Source of the DNA: Plenodomus lindquistii
Taxonomy: Eukaryota; Ascomycota; Dothideomycetes; Pleosporales; Leptosphaeriaceae
Length of the DNA: 64,000 nucleotides
Assembly: GCA_025504975.1 (NCBI GenBank)
Contig: JANUWI010000001.1
Location: forward strand, 4,960,001-5,024,000
Direction: 5' to 3'
Of this stretch, positions 47,179-56,915 are shown piece by piece. Within the stretch, counting starts at the first letter, position 1; each line of letters starts with the position of its first letter. Under the pieces are notes generated by a model. The model was not told the origin of the DNA. It saw nothing but the letters and a program-made list of their open reading frames with translations, and made no database searches. A program made the translations under genes and the position numbers.

Positions 47179-47940
47179 CTACTCAGAACTATCCAAAAAA
47201 TCCCAGTCCAAAGCTTCCGCCATCATGGGCAACCATTCTCCTCGTAGGTCTTCCTCACTGGTGTAGATCGAGTGCTCGTCTGCAAGTTGCGTCCTGATCA
47301 TGGCCTTCGCCACATGAACAAGTGCTGGCATGTGATCAAGACCGCTGTATGTTCGAAAACAGCCTGGTCCGGATATGTAACTCATCTCCTTCATGGCTTC
47401 ATTAATCGCTTCTTCGATGTCCGTGTCGTACATTTCGACCATGATCTCGCTACAAAACTTGTTGTAGAGTACCTCCCACAATCTCATCGTGAGAGTCGAT
47501 GCATGATGAGATGTTCCAATACGCAGGAATCGGAACCGATTGGGACGGGCATTGGGAACGCGAGAGCCAGGGACGAAATTGGGTGCATCGCGCTGGAAGG
47601 GTGAATGCTCGTCAGAGGAGTCCTCGCTGGGGCTATACTCGCTGCCCTCAGACCACAGCTCCTCGTAGATAGATTCCTCGTCAGAGATACCGTCCTCAGT
47701 TCCGACTTCTTCGGCGAAGAGCTCGGTACGGCAAAGCGGGCAAGTCGGAGAAGTTTCGATCCAAGTGCTGAGACAGGTGATGCCGAAGATGTGGTGGCAT
47801 GTGCGGATCTGGGCTGGTGCATGCACATTGTCGAACGCTTCAAGACAAACTGCGCAGTTGTCAAGAACGTGGAGATGTTTGTCGAGGAATTGAGCTTTAT
47901 TGGGGAGGGCCTCGTAGTCGGCGTTACCGTTAGAGGTCAT
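47179..47940 (-). CDS. RING-finger protein, cluster member 3 (Gly at ligand 5)
   Basis: Intronless, 253 aa, minus strand; start MTSNGNADYEALPNKAQF. RING residues are Cys29, Cys32, Cys48, His50, Cys56, Cys67 and Cys70, with Gly53 in place of the fifth ligand (CHHIFGITC). An acidic Glu/Ser linker follows (about 80-115). The C-terminal module starts with TLTMRLWEVLYNKF and ends with EEDLRGEWLPMMAEALDWDF, the clearest form of the shared module. It is the only member on the minus strand. A ubiquitin-ligase role is inferred from the RING alone. Confidence 0.82.
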   Translation of the reverse strand: MTSNGNADYEALPNKAQFLDKHLHVLDNCAVCLEAFDNVHAPAQIRTCHHIFGITCLSTWIETSPTCPLCRTELFAEEVGTEDGISDEESIYEELWSEGSEYSPSEDSSDEHSPFQRDAPNFVPGSRVPNARPNRFRFLRIGTSHHASTLTMRLWEVLYNKFCSEIMVEMYDTDIEEAINEAMKEMSYISGPGCFRTYSGLDHMPALVHVAKAMIRTQLADEHSIYTSEEDLRGEWLPMMAEALDWDFLDSSE

Positions 47941-48431
47941 GATAGCGAGGATTCGGTGGCGGTGGTTGGCGGCAATGATTTGCAGAGGTAATTTGGAAAA
48001 GTTCTTCAGTCTGTAGGTGAGAAATTACTCCATGTGAGTGTTGTGTAAGTAAGTGGTGAGCGTGAATATGAAGGTGATCCGGTGAGGCCATTTTCAGCAG
48101 AAAATCTCGTCAAGCAAATGAATTCCAAAATCCAGACACATACTGCTGTATTGAACTTTCAAAGAAGGCATCTTTACGCGAATTTTGTTGTTGGCTTCAA
48201 GTTTGAGAGAGTGTGTGCTGCCTTCGCAACACGTCCGTCGCGTTTCGTACAAGCTTTAAAAAGCAGATCACGAAACTTCTGCACGTGCGCAATTGTTCTA
48301 CATCCACCCACAATGAATGGGCAAAAGTTTGCCCACGGTATAACAGGCAAACGGCCATCGCGCAGTACATAACCACGAGCGTGCTCACCACCCATCTCAG
48401 TTCCTTAAACACCCGATCGACCGCCACCAGC
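47941..48431. other. promoter between divergent RING genes 3 and 4
   Basis: A 491-bp spacer separating divergent RING genes. The + strand frame of RING gene 4 stays open back to 48213, but the added residues look unlike the family's N-terminus. Confidence 0.5.
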
Positions 48432-49355
48432 ATGACTCTCCCTCAGCCCAGTGTCACCAAGACCAACTTCCTCAAGTACAGTCTTACAACACACAGGAAT
48501 TGTGGTATTTGCTCCAAGGGATTCCACCTGGATCATCTACCCACCCAAATACATAGCGAGCATTGCCAGCATGTAGTCGGCCGTCCCTGCCTTGACAAGT
48601 GGTGGGCAAAGCACAACACATGTCCTGTGTGCCATGTACCGCTCTTTGCGCAACTCCACAGACTGGCCTTCACGCATACTACGAATGAACCATTGGTGTT
48701 GTATGAAATCAAGAAACCAAAGATTACAAAGATGTTCATTGCTACTTTGTGGGCTTTGCTCTGGAATCCAACGTGGGTGTACGGCGTTGAGGATGAAAAA
48801 GAGGATGAAGACACAGACTTTGATTACCCTACGGATAAAGGCACTAATGGAGATGAAGAGAGTCAAGAAGATGGAGAGGATGGTACTCTTGAGGGAAGCG
48901 ATGAGTATAGCGATGATTGCAGCGGTGAGGACAGTGACGAAGCCACCCTGGACAACAACGTGCCTAGCTTAGACAGCGATGAGACAAGCCTGGACAACGA
49001 CAAGGACAGCGACGAAGTCCTCAACCAAAGACTTGATGATCTCCACATGGCGAAGATTGCAAGCACCACGAGCAGCGATACACACTCCGAGGGCACTGAT
49101 ACCAATGAGCTCGATAAGGTAACATCGCTCTCCAACATCAAGATACAAGATGTCATCCAACGTGCACTGGTTCACATTGCTGAAAAGCATTACACTTCTA
49201 ACGCAATCATCATCGAAACCAAGCACTGGCCAAAGGTTCTTGAGATCGCAAAGGAGATGATCACAGCCCACTTCGAGAACGGCAAGTACTGTGAGTTAGA
49301 GAAGAAGGATATGAAGGAGACGTGGATGCCGAAGATGATTGCAGCTTTGAGTTAG
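48432..49355 (+). CDS. RING-finger protein, cluster member 4 with acidic insert
   Basis: Intronless, 307 aa from MTLPQPSVTKTNFLK. RING ligands are Cys24, Cys27, Cys45, His47, Cys53, Cys64 and Cys67, with Gly50 at the fifth position (CQHVVGRPC). The helical module opens with TKMFIATLWALLWN and then takes an Asp/Glu/Ser-rich insert of about 110 residues, with repeats such as SLDSDETSLDNDKDSDE, before resuming at KIQDVIQRALVHIAEKH and closing with EKKDMKETWMPKMIAALS. The insert makes it the longest member. It may be a flexible acidic tether. No target can be inferred. Confidence 0.8.
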   Translation: MTLPQPSVTKTNFLKYSLTTHRNCGICSKGFHLDHLPTQIHSEHCQHVVGRPCLDKWWAKHNTCPVCHVPLFAQLHRLAFTHTTNEPLVLYEIKKPKITKMFIATLWALLWNPTWVYGVEDEKEDEDTDFDYPTDKGTNGDEESQEDGEDGTLEGSDEYSDDCSGEDSDEATLDNNVPSLDSDETSLDNDKDSDEVLNQRLDDLHMAKIASTTSSDTHSEGTDTNELDKVTSLSNIKIQDVIQRALVHIAEKHYTSNAIIIETKHWPKVLEIAKEMITAHFENGKYCELEKKDMKETWMPKMIAALS

Positions 49356-49553
49356 AGCTTCACGTCAGATGTTCTTGCAGCATAGTTACGCGTGAGAAAG
49401 TTTGATCATCCTCACACGATGATCAACCCATGACTGAACGAAATTTTTATTCATCTAGAAAAACAATGAAAAAGTTTTGTCATCTCTGCACATCCCCCTC
49501 GCTTACCTAACAGAACAAAGCGAAATCCTTCTCTCTCCCATTAACAGCCGCCT

Positions 49554-52369
49554 CTACAGCCCAAAGCTGTCAATCCTATACACGTTGATAGTATCCACAA
49601 AAGTACTATTGTTATCCACATTACTCGCCAAGTCAACCCCATCCCTTGTAATCATCTGTGTGCTGCCCACCGTGTTCAGATTGATCAACCCAATATCATA
49701 GCTCAATTTGCCACCCTCAATACTGGTGATGCGGTCCTGGCACACAGCCCCGGCACCCACTGCACTACAGGCAGTGCTGTAGTTGTCGAAGAAACTGTAC
49801 AAACCAACACCGTAGCCGTGAATGTTGTTGGAGCGCACGATGCGGAGACCCCAGCCCGACGCTGTGTTGGGCGAGGTGATGTTGAGGGGCGCCGGGTTGG
49901 TGGAATTGCCAAACGTGGGGGTTTCGGAGAAGTTGCGAGGGGGGCCGGAGGGTTGCTTGAAGATGGGGTCGTTGAGGGAGGGCACGTGGGGAAAGGGGAT
50001 GAGGGCGTTGGGGTTGGGTTGGTAGTAGGCTGTTTCGGTTTGGATTTGGCCCATGAAGACGTTGCGGGTGTCGACGAATTGGTATTCGTATTTTACGTGG
50101 TGTTCGACTGCTGTGCCGTAGCTAGTGTCTCGTGTCAGTGTTATATTCATAGAGGAGTATCATTTGAGGCTGGGTTATAGGGAGATGAGGGGACTTACAG
50201 CCACAAGTTACCGCGCTGACTCTCAATGAGCAGACCGCGACCAGCGTAGATGTTGATCTGGGTGTTGTTGTTTATGGGGTCATCCAAATCGTGGTCAGCT
50301 GTCCAGAGCCAGTTGTTCTCCATGTACAATCCAGTGGCGAATTTGGTGATGTGCATAGCCATGAAAGCTGCAATGCATTCCTCGACAATGGTCTCGGACG
50401 TTGTCTCAAGCTCAGGAGTCTTGATGCACTCTCTGCTTTGGAGCTTGGAGCCAGCAAATCCACCAATGCGGGTGTGCACATCCCAGAGACCAGCAGGCTC
50501 GCCATGTGAGGCCAGATTGTATTCAATGAGAGTTGCACCCTTCTGTTGACCTTGTGTTGATACAAAAAAGTCGGAGAGCTCAACTGTTCCCTGCTCGCCG
50601 GGCCGAGCGATTTGCAGAACGGCCTTGGGATTCTCCATGTCGTTGAAGAATTTGCCTGCCGACATGATCACGGCGTCCAAAGCTTCACCAACAATCTTGG
50701 AACCAGGAGGAACGTAGATGGTGCCTGTGACTTTATAGAAACCAGCATCGAGGTACAAGATCTTGTCTTCGCGCTTGGCCTTGAGGATTGCCGCGTTCAG
50801 GGCCTTGGTATCGTCTGTGATACCATCGCCCCTAGCGCCAGCATCGCGCGCGGAGATGAACTGTGAGAGCGGTACGCCCTCATACTGGGGCTTGGAGCGC
50901 TCATAGAACTTGCCACTGGCATCGAGAAGCTCGGCAGGTCGCTTGGTCGGCTCGATAGGACCTCGCTCAGCCTTGGGGCCGTTGGGAAGGTAGCGGTGAC
51001 CATCTGCCCATGCCGAGATGAGGGTCTCGCCAGACGAGCCGGCGAGATAGGTGCTGTTGGGTCCTAGAATCGCAGTCTCGACATTGTTGAGCAAGACATT
51101 CTCCAGATATAGACTGGCTCCGGCCTCGGGCTGCGAGTTGTCGGTTCTGGCAGTTGTGATAGCAATGGGCGTGTTGTTGATCTCACTGTCGAAGAGGGTG
51201 ATGGAACCAACGTTGACCGCTCCCGCAGCCAAGGCAGACATGTTCAATCCTACACGGCAGTTGTTGATCGAGATGCTCTTATACGTCCAGCCCCAGTCCC
51301 AAAGCTGATTGATAGCAGTGTCAGCGTTGTTGAACGTCAAGTTGCGCGTGGTGAACTGCTGGTTTCCAACATTGAAGCCGTACAGCCCTCCATTGAAGAT
51401 GAGATCAGTCATGAAACCGCCAGAACCCTCGGTGACAAAGACACCCTGTTGGCCGGCCGTACCATTCGAGGGGTTCATGTTGAAAACAATGTTCTGCAAG
51501 CTTGTTGTTTGGGAAGTCGTCCAGTGGATACCAGTGGTCGTGGAATTTGGTGGCATGTGCGTCATGTCCATGACAAGATTACGGATCTGCCTGAAGAAAG
51601 TGTTGGTAGGTCCGTATGCTGTGCGCCCGGCACGTGGACCAGAGCCTTGGAATGGATTTGCATCGATCAAAGCAAGACTGGTGCTGCTGAAGTTTGAGGC
51701 TCCACGGATAGTTGGAAGACAGTTGGGGTTTCCAATGATCTGCTTGTTGTTAGCAAAGGAGCCCTCTGAGGCTTGCATTGTGAAATTTACCTGAGTGTAA
51801 TAGTAATCGATGATGCTGCTGGAGATCAAGTAGGTACCGCCTGGGAAGTACACGACTGCCGGTGTGTTTGTCGTACTCTCACAGAAGCCCGGAGTACATC
51901 TGTTTCCTTCGGCAATAGCGCGGTTGATCGCTGCCGTGTCGTCTGTAACACCATCACCAACCGCTCCATAGTCCTTCACATTCCTGAACACAGTGTAGTT
52001 CCTTGGGTTTTGGTTGAAAGAAGCAACACCTTGGTGCTTAATGTTCTCCATCCAGTAGGGTGCGCAAGAGTCGTCGCTAGAGCCCAAGTTCAAATCAATG
52101 TTCACGGTCGCCTCGATTCCATTACTTCCAATCGATAAGTCAAGATCAGCCTCGACATCAAGAAGGGACGCAGTCGAAGCGCCGAGGGAAGTGGTAAGGT
52201 CCTGCACATCGTGAGGATGCACCGGGCGTAGTGTATCTTCGGGATGCCCAGCCTCAGGCCCATCTCCAACTAATTTCTCCACCTCGATATCGAAAAGGTT
52301 AAAACGAAGATTGGCCGCGAGGGCACAGGTCGAAAGACCTAAAACGAGTGTGGAAGATGGTAGCAACAT
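49554..52369 (-). CDS. GH55 exo-beta-1,3-glucanase, secreted
   Basis: Three exons on the minus strand, 52369-51791, 51739-50199 and 50121-49554; 895 aa. The signal peptide is MLLPSSTLVLGLSTCALA; an in-frame ATG at 52423 would only lengthen the leader. Two right-handed beta-helix modules start with near-identical motifs, VKDYGAVGDGVTDDTAAIN and ARDAGARGDGITDDTKALN, the hallmark of GH55. Substrates are laminarin and fungal cell-wall beta-1,3-glucan, cut from the non-reducing end. The 51-nt intron at 51740-51790 is in frame and stop-free but has GTAAAT, CTAAC and CAG; splicing it restores the family-like TQIIGNPNCLPTI. Many N-glycosylation sites are present. A role in wall remodelling or attack on other fungi is inferred. 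Confidence 0.92.
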
Positions 52370-52500
52370 CTTGAAAATTATGAATAAAAGACTGTACAAA
52401 TGAGTGACAGGAAAGATGAACAAAGGACGTTCAAGAGTATGAACAGGGAGACAGAGCGAGAGCGCGATGAAACTTGAGCATAGCTAAAGGTATGGAATCC

Positions 52501-52508
52501 CTTATAAG
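52501..52508 (-). promoter_or_regulatory. TATA-like element
   Basis: CTTATAAG, identical on both strands, lies about 132 bp upstream of the glucanase start at 52369. Confidence 0.4.
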
Positions 52509-52569
52509 AACTGGAATTCCTAAGATTACCAAGTATGAGCGTGTCCGACCGAACGGCCCGCCCGGTCAA

Positions 52570-53433
52570 ACTTCATGTCGATGATCAAAGCTTCCCGCTC
52601 GTTGGACCGCTTTTGCCAGCTCAAAAGGACTCGGACCAATCGTGCATTCCATGGCATACACACCACAAGCTCGAATGTATTTGATGGTGGCTTGGTATTC
52701 AACCGCCTAGCAGTTCGGGTGTGCAGTTGATGGTGGACAACTTTGCGGGGTCTGCACGCGTTAATTGGGTGGTATCATGCTTCAAGTGTGGCCAAGTCGC
52801 AAGAACGCAAGGCGAAGTCCTTTCAGGTCCTTTCAGGAAGGCGCAAAGAAGATCTGTGGTTAAACCACTTCAAGGCTGACCCGTCCGCGCAATATCTAAC
52901 GATGAATACCATGAAGCGAGCAGGCAATCATGACCTTAGCCTCACCCCCCCAAACCTAAATCCAGAGGTCGTCAAACTGCCCCCCTGGAATCCTGCCGTG
53001 GCGACCTGGTGATCGGTCAATGCAATCAGTAATACAGGGTGTAGCCGATTGCACCCCTGTCTAAGTTCGACGAATTGCTGCTTTGGATTTGGGTCAGACT
53101 GGCCTGCTAATTCGTCAAACTTAGAGAGGGGTGCAATCCGACGTGCAAATACCTGTATGCTCGATTTCACCATCGAATTGACAAGGATAGCGCCGTCGAT
53201 GATGAATGGCCGCTGCCTTGTCCAGGGTGTTTCAGGGGCTTCTGGCGTCTTGGGAGTGAAGATTATGGTGCCACGTGACGAGTACTTACATCGGCAAATT
53301 GGTTTTGCAAATCACCGAAGCTCTGGGCGGTTTTTTGGGGTTAGGAAAAGTTGCGTGGACGTCATCTTGAAGAACGGTCGCAACATCCAACTACCAACGA
53401 TAATCTCTCCGAGACAGATAAAATACCGCAGAC
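52570..53433. other. intergenic with fold-back repeat
   Basis: A spacer between the divergent glucanase and Tom5 genes. It holds a 96-bp fold-back repeat, listed separately, and otherwise no gene. Confidence 0.55.
53045..53140. repeat. fold-back inverted repeat, 32-bp arms
   Basis: The left arm 53045-53076 (starts CCGATTGCACCCCTGTCTAA) is the near-perfect complement of 53109-53140, with about three mismatches around a 32-bp loop. It could be a small fold-back MITE or a structured site. Confidence 0.85.
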
Positions 53434-53701
53434 ATGTTTGGAGGTGAGTTTAATTCCTTCCTCTGCGAGGGGATTGTGGGATTGTGGGGAAGAGGCTAAT
53501 GCGCGACGTTGCAGCGCCACCAGCACCATCGAAGAGGGAGCTTGAGATTGCGGAGGCGCAGACATTGGCGGATATCAAGTGGACGGCTGCATCAGCTGTT
53601 GTGCTTTACTTCTGTAGGTAGAGCAAAGCATGCACAGGATTGTATGGCTAACGCCCTTCTCAGCGCCTCACCTCGTCGAATACGTCTCCAAGTTCTTCTA
53701 A
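53434..53701 (+). CDS. TOM5: Tom5, small subunit of the mitochondrial TOM complex
   Basis: Three exons, 53434-53443 (10 nt), 53515-53613 and 53664-53701, give only 48 aa. It opens with MFGAPPAPSKRELEIAEAQT, a fungal Tom5-type N-terminus with an acidic amphipathic helix. A single hydrophobic segment (WTAASAVVLYFSPHLVEYV) follows and serves as the tail anchor. Tom5 sits in the outer membrane, stabilises the TOM pore and helps pass precursors on. Size matches the family (about 50 aa). The frame is held through both introns, which argues against chance. Assignment rests on a short protein, so some doubt remains. Confidence 0.72.
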
Positions 53702-54118
53702 ATACGTGATACGAATGCGACGATTTTCTTCCCTCTTGGCTGTACACAATCATGGGCGGCGTTAATGCGGTCATCATGCGGTAGCATTGTACAACACTAG
53801 CAGGCTGGAAGGGCTTGAGGCCCAAGGATGCATGATCAGAGGCATTGCAAGAGAGCTTGTCACGTTGCGGTACCATGCATGCACTGCTGCGAGACCACAT
53901 TGGGAACACACACCCCTCATATATTGAACCAGCAATGAGAAGAATAATCGCCAATTTACTCTGGCGAGAACGATGGCATGGAATGGGTGATTGTGGTATT
54001 ACTATGTCCTGCTATGCAACCGTCGCTTTCCATTCCGCAATGGCAAAGTCTTCGTCTTTGAAATGTTCGACAAATGGTATATCGCGCGCAAAACACTGCG
54101 CTGTGTGGGATGAACTGC
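53702..54118. other. intergenic between convergent genes
   Basis: A spacer between the 3' ends of TOM5 and NUP57. No gene or repeat was recognised. Confidence 0.5.
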
Positions 54119-55473
54119 TTATCGCTTCGCTGGCCTCGCCTGCTTCGCAGTCTCCCATTCGTCATACTCCTCCTTTGTATCGTCAACCCACTTTTTGAGG
54201 TGCTCGAGTTGTCGGTCGTAGTCTTTCAGAAGCTGCAGGACTGTTAGTATATCATCTTGGCAGTTCAAGCGAATTAGCCTTACCTTCTCCAATGCCTTCT
54301 GATCATCTTCCGTGAGCAATTCACCGTTCTGCTGGCCCTCGATTGTCTTGCCCAGCTTCTCCGTCTCTGCCTGCAGTATCCGGGCTCGCTCGCGCACTCC
54401 GGACATGCGCGCCCAAATCTCTTCCTGCCGTCCACCAAGTACGGGGTCAAATGTCTTCTTCTCCAACTCAATCAGCTTTTTCTTCAAATCCTCTTCTTGC
54501 TGGTCCATGACGTATCCTCGGTTTCTCAAAATCTGTACCTTGGTCGCAAGAGCCAGTGTTCGCTGTGTGAAAACAATGTGCTTTCGCTTGGCTTCGGTGA
54601 TGCGTGACGCGACGTTGAGTTCGTGCGTGTCCTTGAGCAAAGACAGACTGTTGTTGATCTCATGTAATCGCGTGCGTAGTGCTGTGACGGCGGCCGCTTG
54701 TTGTCGTATGCGCTCCGCAACCTGTTCAAAGCCACGCGCCAGAACGGGAATGGCACCTGGGCTGGGCTTCTTGGACAGGGCCTCTTCCCATTTCCGCTCG
54801 TCTTCGCCCTGAGACGGACCGTAAAAGGGCGCCTCTTCTGGCTTCACCGAGTTGTAGAAGTAGTACTGGAATACACATTCAGGGTTCGTTGGGTCCCATT
54901 TGTTGTTCAAGACCCGTATTTGTTCAACGACCGACTTTTCTCCTGTCGCTATGTCAGCTGGGGTAACATGGATGAGAAAGACTCCTTACTTTGTCCGCTG
55001 ACAGAAGAGCCAGCGTATGGCTGTGCCGCCGATTGCCGTAGCTGCGGCAATCCTTCGCGCTGCTGTTGGAGGCTCTGCGCCTGGACGTTGTTGAGTGCTG
55101 GCGCAGGTTGCAACGACGCGCCGAACAAGCTGTTCCCCAAGTTGGGTTGCTGCTGCTGTTGCTGCTGCTGTTGTTGTTGCGGTTGCTGTTGTTGTTGTTG
55201 TTGTTGTTGAGTTTGGCCGAACAGGCTACCGGTTTGCTGGGGCTGTTGCTGCTGTTGCGTCTGTCCAAACAGACTGGCGCCCATGCCCTGCTGTTGCGGC
55301 TGCTGCTGCTGTTGCTGCGTCTGTCCAAAGAGGCTTGGCGTATTCGCATTCGCCTGTTGATTCTGCTGTTGCGACTGTCCAAAGAGGCCTCCCGCGGGAG
55401 CTGTCGTACTTCCAAACAGAGTTCCAGTCTTTTTCTCTGCGCCGCCGCCTGCGTTACCAAAGCTGAAGGCCAT
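54119..55473 (-). CDS. NUP57: nucleoporin Nup57/Nup54 (FG-repeat)
   Basis: Three exons on the minus strand, 55473-54990, 54942-54284 and 54232-54119; 418 aa. The N-terminus (1-~150) is a GLFGQ/SLFGQ repeat region with long Gln tracts. The C-terminal half is the Nup54-type alpha-helical domain (IRVLNNKWDPTNPECVFQYYFYN, then coiled-coil helices ending EHLKKWVDDTKEEYDEW). Nup57 works with Nsp1 and Nup49 in the central channel of the nuclear pore. The intron at 54233-54283 is 51 nt, in frame and stop-free, with GTAAGG, CTAAC and CAG. Its retention would insert 17 residues. The Gln tract is encoded by a CAG/CAA repeat and may vary between strains. Confidence 0.9.
55148..55210. repeat. CTG/TTG trinucleotide tract coding for polyglutamine
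   Basis: An imperfect CTG/TTG run (CAG/CAA on the coding strand) lies inside the NUP57 FG region. It codes for two Gln runs split by one Pro. Confidence 0.85.
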
Positions 55474-55901
55474 GTCGAGATGTTGTCGTCAAAAATACGC
55501 CGGGCCGTACAGGGGATTGCGCAGGTGAATGATTGAAAGTGTCCAATACAGCAATCGAGGAGTTGATGAACGTCAGGCTATTGTTGTCGACGCGTAGGGA
55601 CACGCGTTGGATGTACAAGCGAGTGTCGGGAGTTGGGCACAATACTTGCGAAGCTTATTCAGCTATCCTATGGATGGGTGAGCTGGCTGAAAAGCTTGCG
55701 CAAAATATATGAGCGTTGTAGACGGAGTCGTGGGTGTTTGTATGTTTTGCGGCCGGCAGCTTTGTTCAGGCACCGTGCTGCGACCAATGGGAGTCGCGGT
55801 CGGGCTGCTGATACGCCAAGACCGGCGACGATGCGACTTCCACCACGGCCAGCTCCACGGCCAACTACACTTTGGCCCGCCATTGGCACACCGAGCACAA
55901 C
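55474..55901. other. shared promoter of NUP57 and NDUFA8 genes
   Basis: A 428-bp spacer between divergent genes. Open frames here are not supported. No TATA box was seen. Confidence 0.5.
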
Positions 55902-56524
55902 ATGTCGTCGCGTCAGCCCAGGTCAGAGATGCTTATGTCACTACACGCCACGTACACAGACTAATTGGCCGCAGATTCAACCAACAGGCCCTCATCGACA
56001 CCACCCCTCTACCCGACGACATCCCCAAGGTCAAAGAGCTCGGTGCCAGTTCTGCGCCCCTCCTCAGTGCCTCGTACTTCATTGGCGCACGATGCAAGGC
56101 CTACAATGACGACTACATGATGTGCAAGACCGAGTCGAACGGTCGGGGAGAGTTTGACTGCATGAAGGAAGGCCGCAAGGTCACCAGATGTGCCGCAAGC
56201 GTGTACGAACATTCAGGAAGCACAGAGGGGAGGCGTTGAAGACTGACATTCCCTACAGCATCAAGGACATTAACGAAAACTGCCTCGAAGAGTTCCGCTC
56301 CCACTGGCAATGCCTAGAGAACCACAACCAGCAACTCTGGAACTGCCGGTCGCCAGAGCGCAAGTTGAACAAGTGTGTATTTGACAAGCTGGTATGTCGC
56401 GCCAACCTCGCCTTCGATACACGCGCTTACACTGTGCCAGAAACTAGAGAAGACGATACCAGATGCGCCAAAAGGCGACGTGCCCGTTCACCAGCGAACA
56501 CGCAATATCTTTGCGAGTCACTGA
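55902..56524 (+). CDS. NDUFA8: complex I accessory subunit NDUFA8 (fungal 20.8 kDa type)
   Basis: Four exons, 55902-55921 (20 nt), 55975-56202, 56259-56391 and 56441-56524; 154 aa. It has four Cys-x9-Cys pairs: CKAYNDDYMMC, CMKEGRKVTRC, CLEEFRSHWQC and CRSPERKLNKC. This double CHCH arrangement is diagnostic for NDUFA8/PGIV. The protein sits on the intermembrane-space face of complex I and is imported and oxidised through Mia40, so it has no cleaved presequence. The start MSSRQPRFNQQ fits the family. It is somewhat shorter than the Neurospora form. A possible shared promoter with NUP57 lies upstream. Confidence 0.93.
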
Positions 56525-56915
56525 ACTTTTGTATATTCATCGCCCAGGACAGAAAGATCCACGAGTTCAAATCAAGCATGTCACAAGACTTCAACGAGAC
56601 TGTTTGCAATTACGTGACGAGACTAATGATTTGCCTTGACAGTCGTACTGAAGCAGGTGATCTACAGCGCGGCGCAGTCAGTGGAAACACTGCTACACGC
56701 CTCATACACCACTACCATGTGAAGGCCTTTCTTGACACCTTTGCTGAAAGTCTGGTGAGGTTGTGCGTTTTACTAGCATGGGCATATGCTGGTAGGCTTC
56801 AAGTGCACATGTCACTTCCCGTTCCTGCAGTCACCAAGGTGGATATAACTTTCTTCTCTGCGATCTTGCACCGTCACTCTTCCGATCTATCGCTGATATC
56901 GTGTCTCGCAGTGAC
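56525..56915. other. intergenic
   Basis: A spacer with the 3' flank of the NDUFA8 gene. It shows no features beyond random open frames. Confidence 0.5.

Noticed and set aside
54949..55466. Overlapping long ORFs in several frames in the Gln-tract region
   Set aside because: Trinucleotide repeats keep all frames open; only the frame with FG repeats continues into the Nup54 domain.
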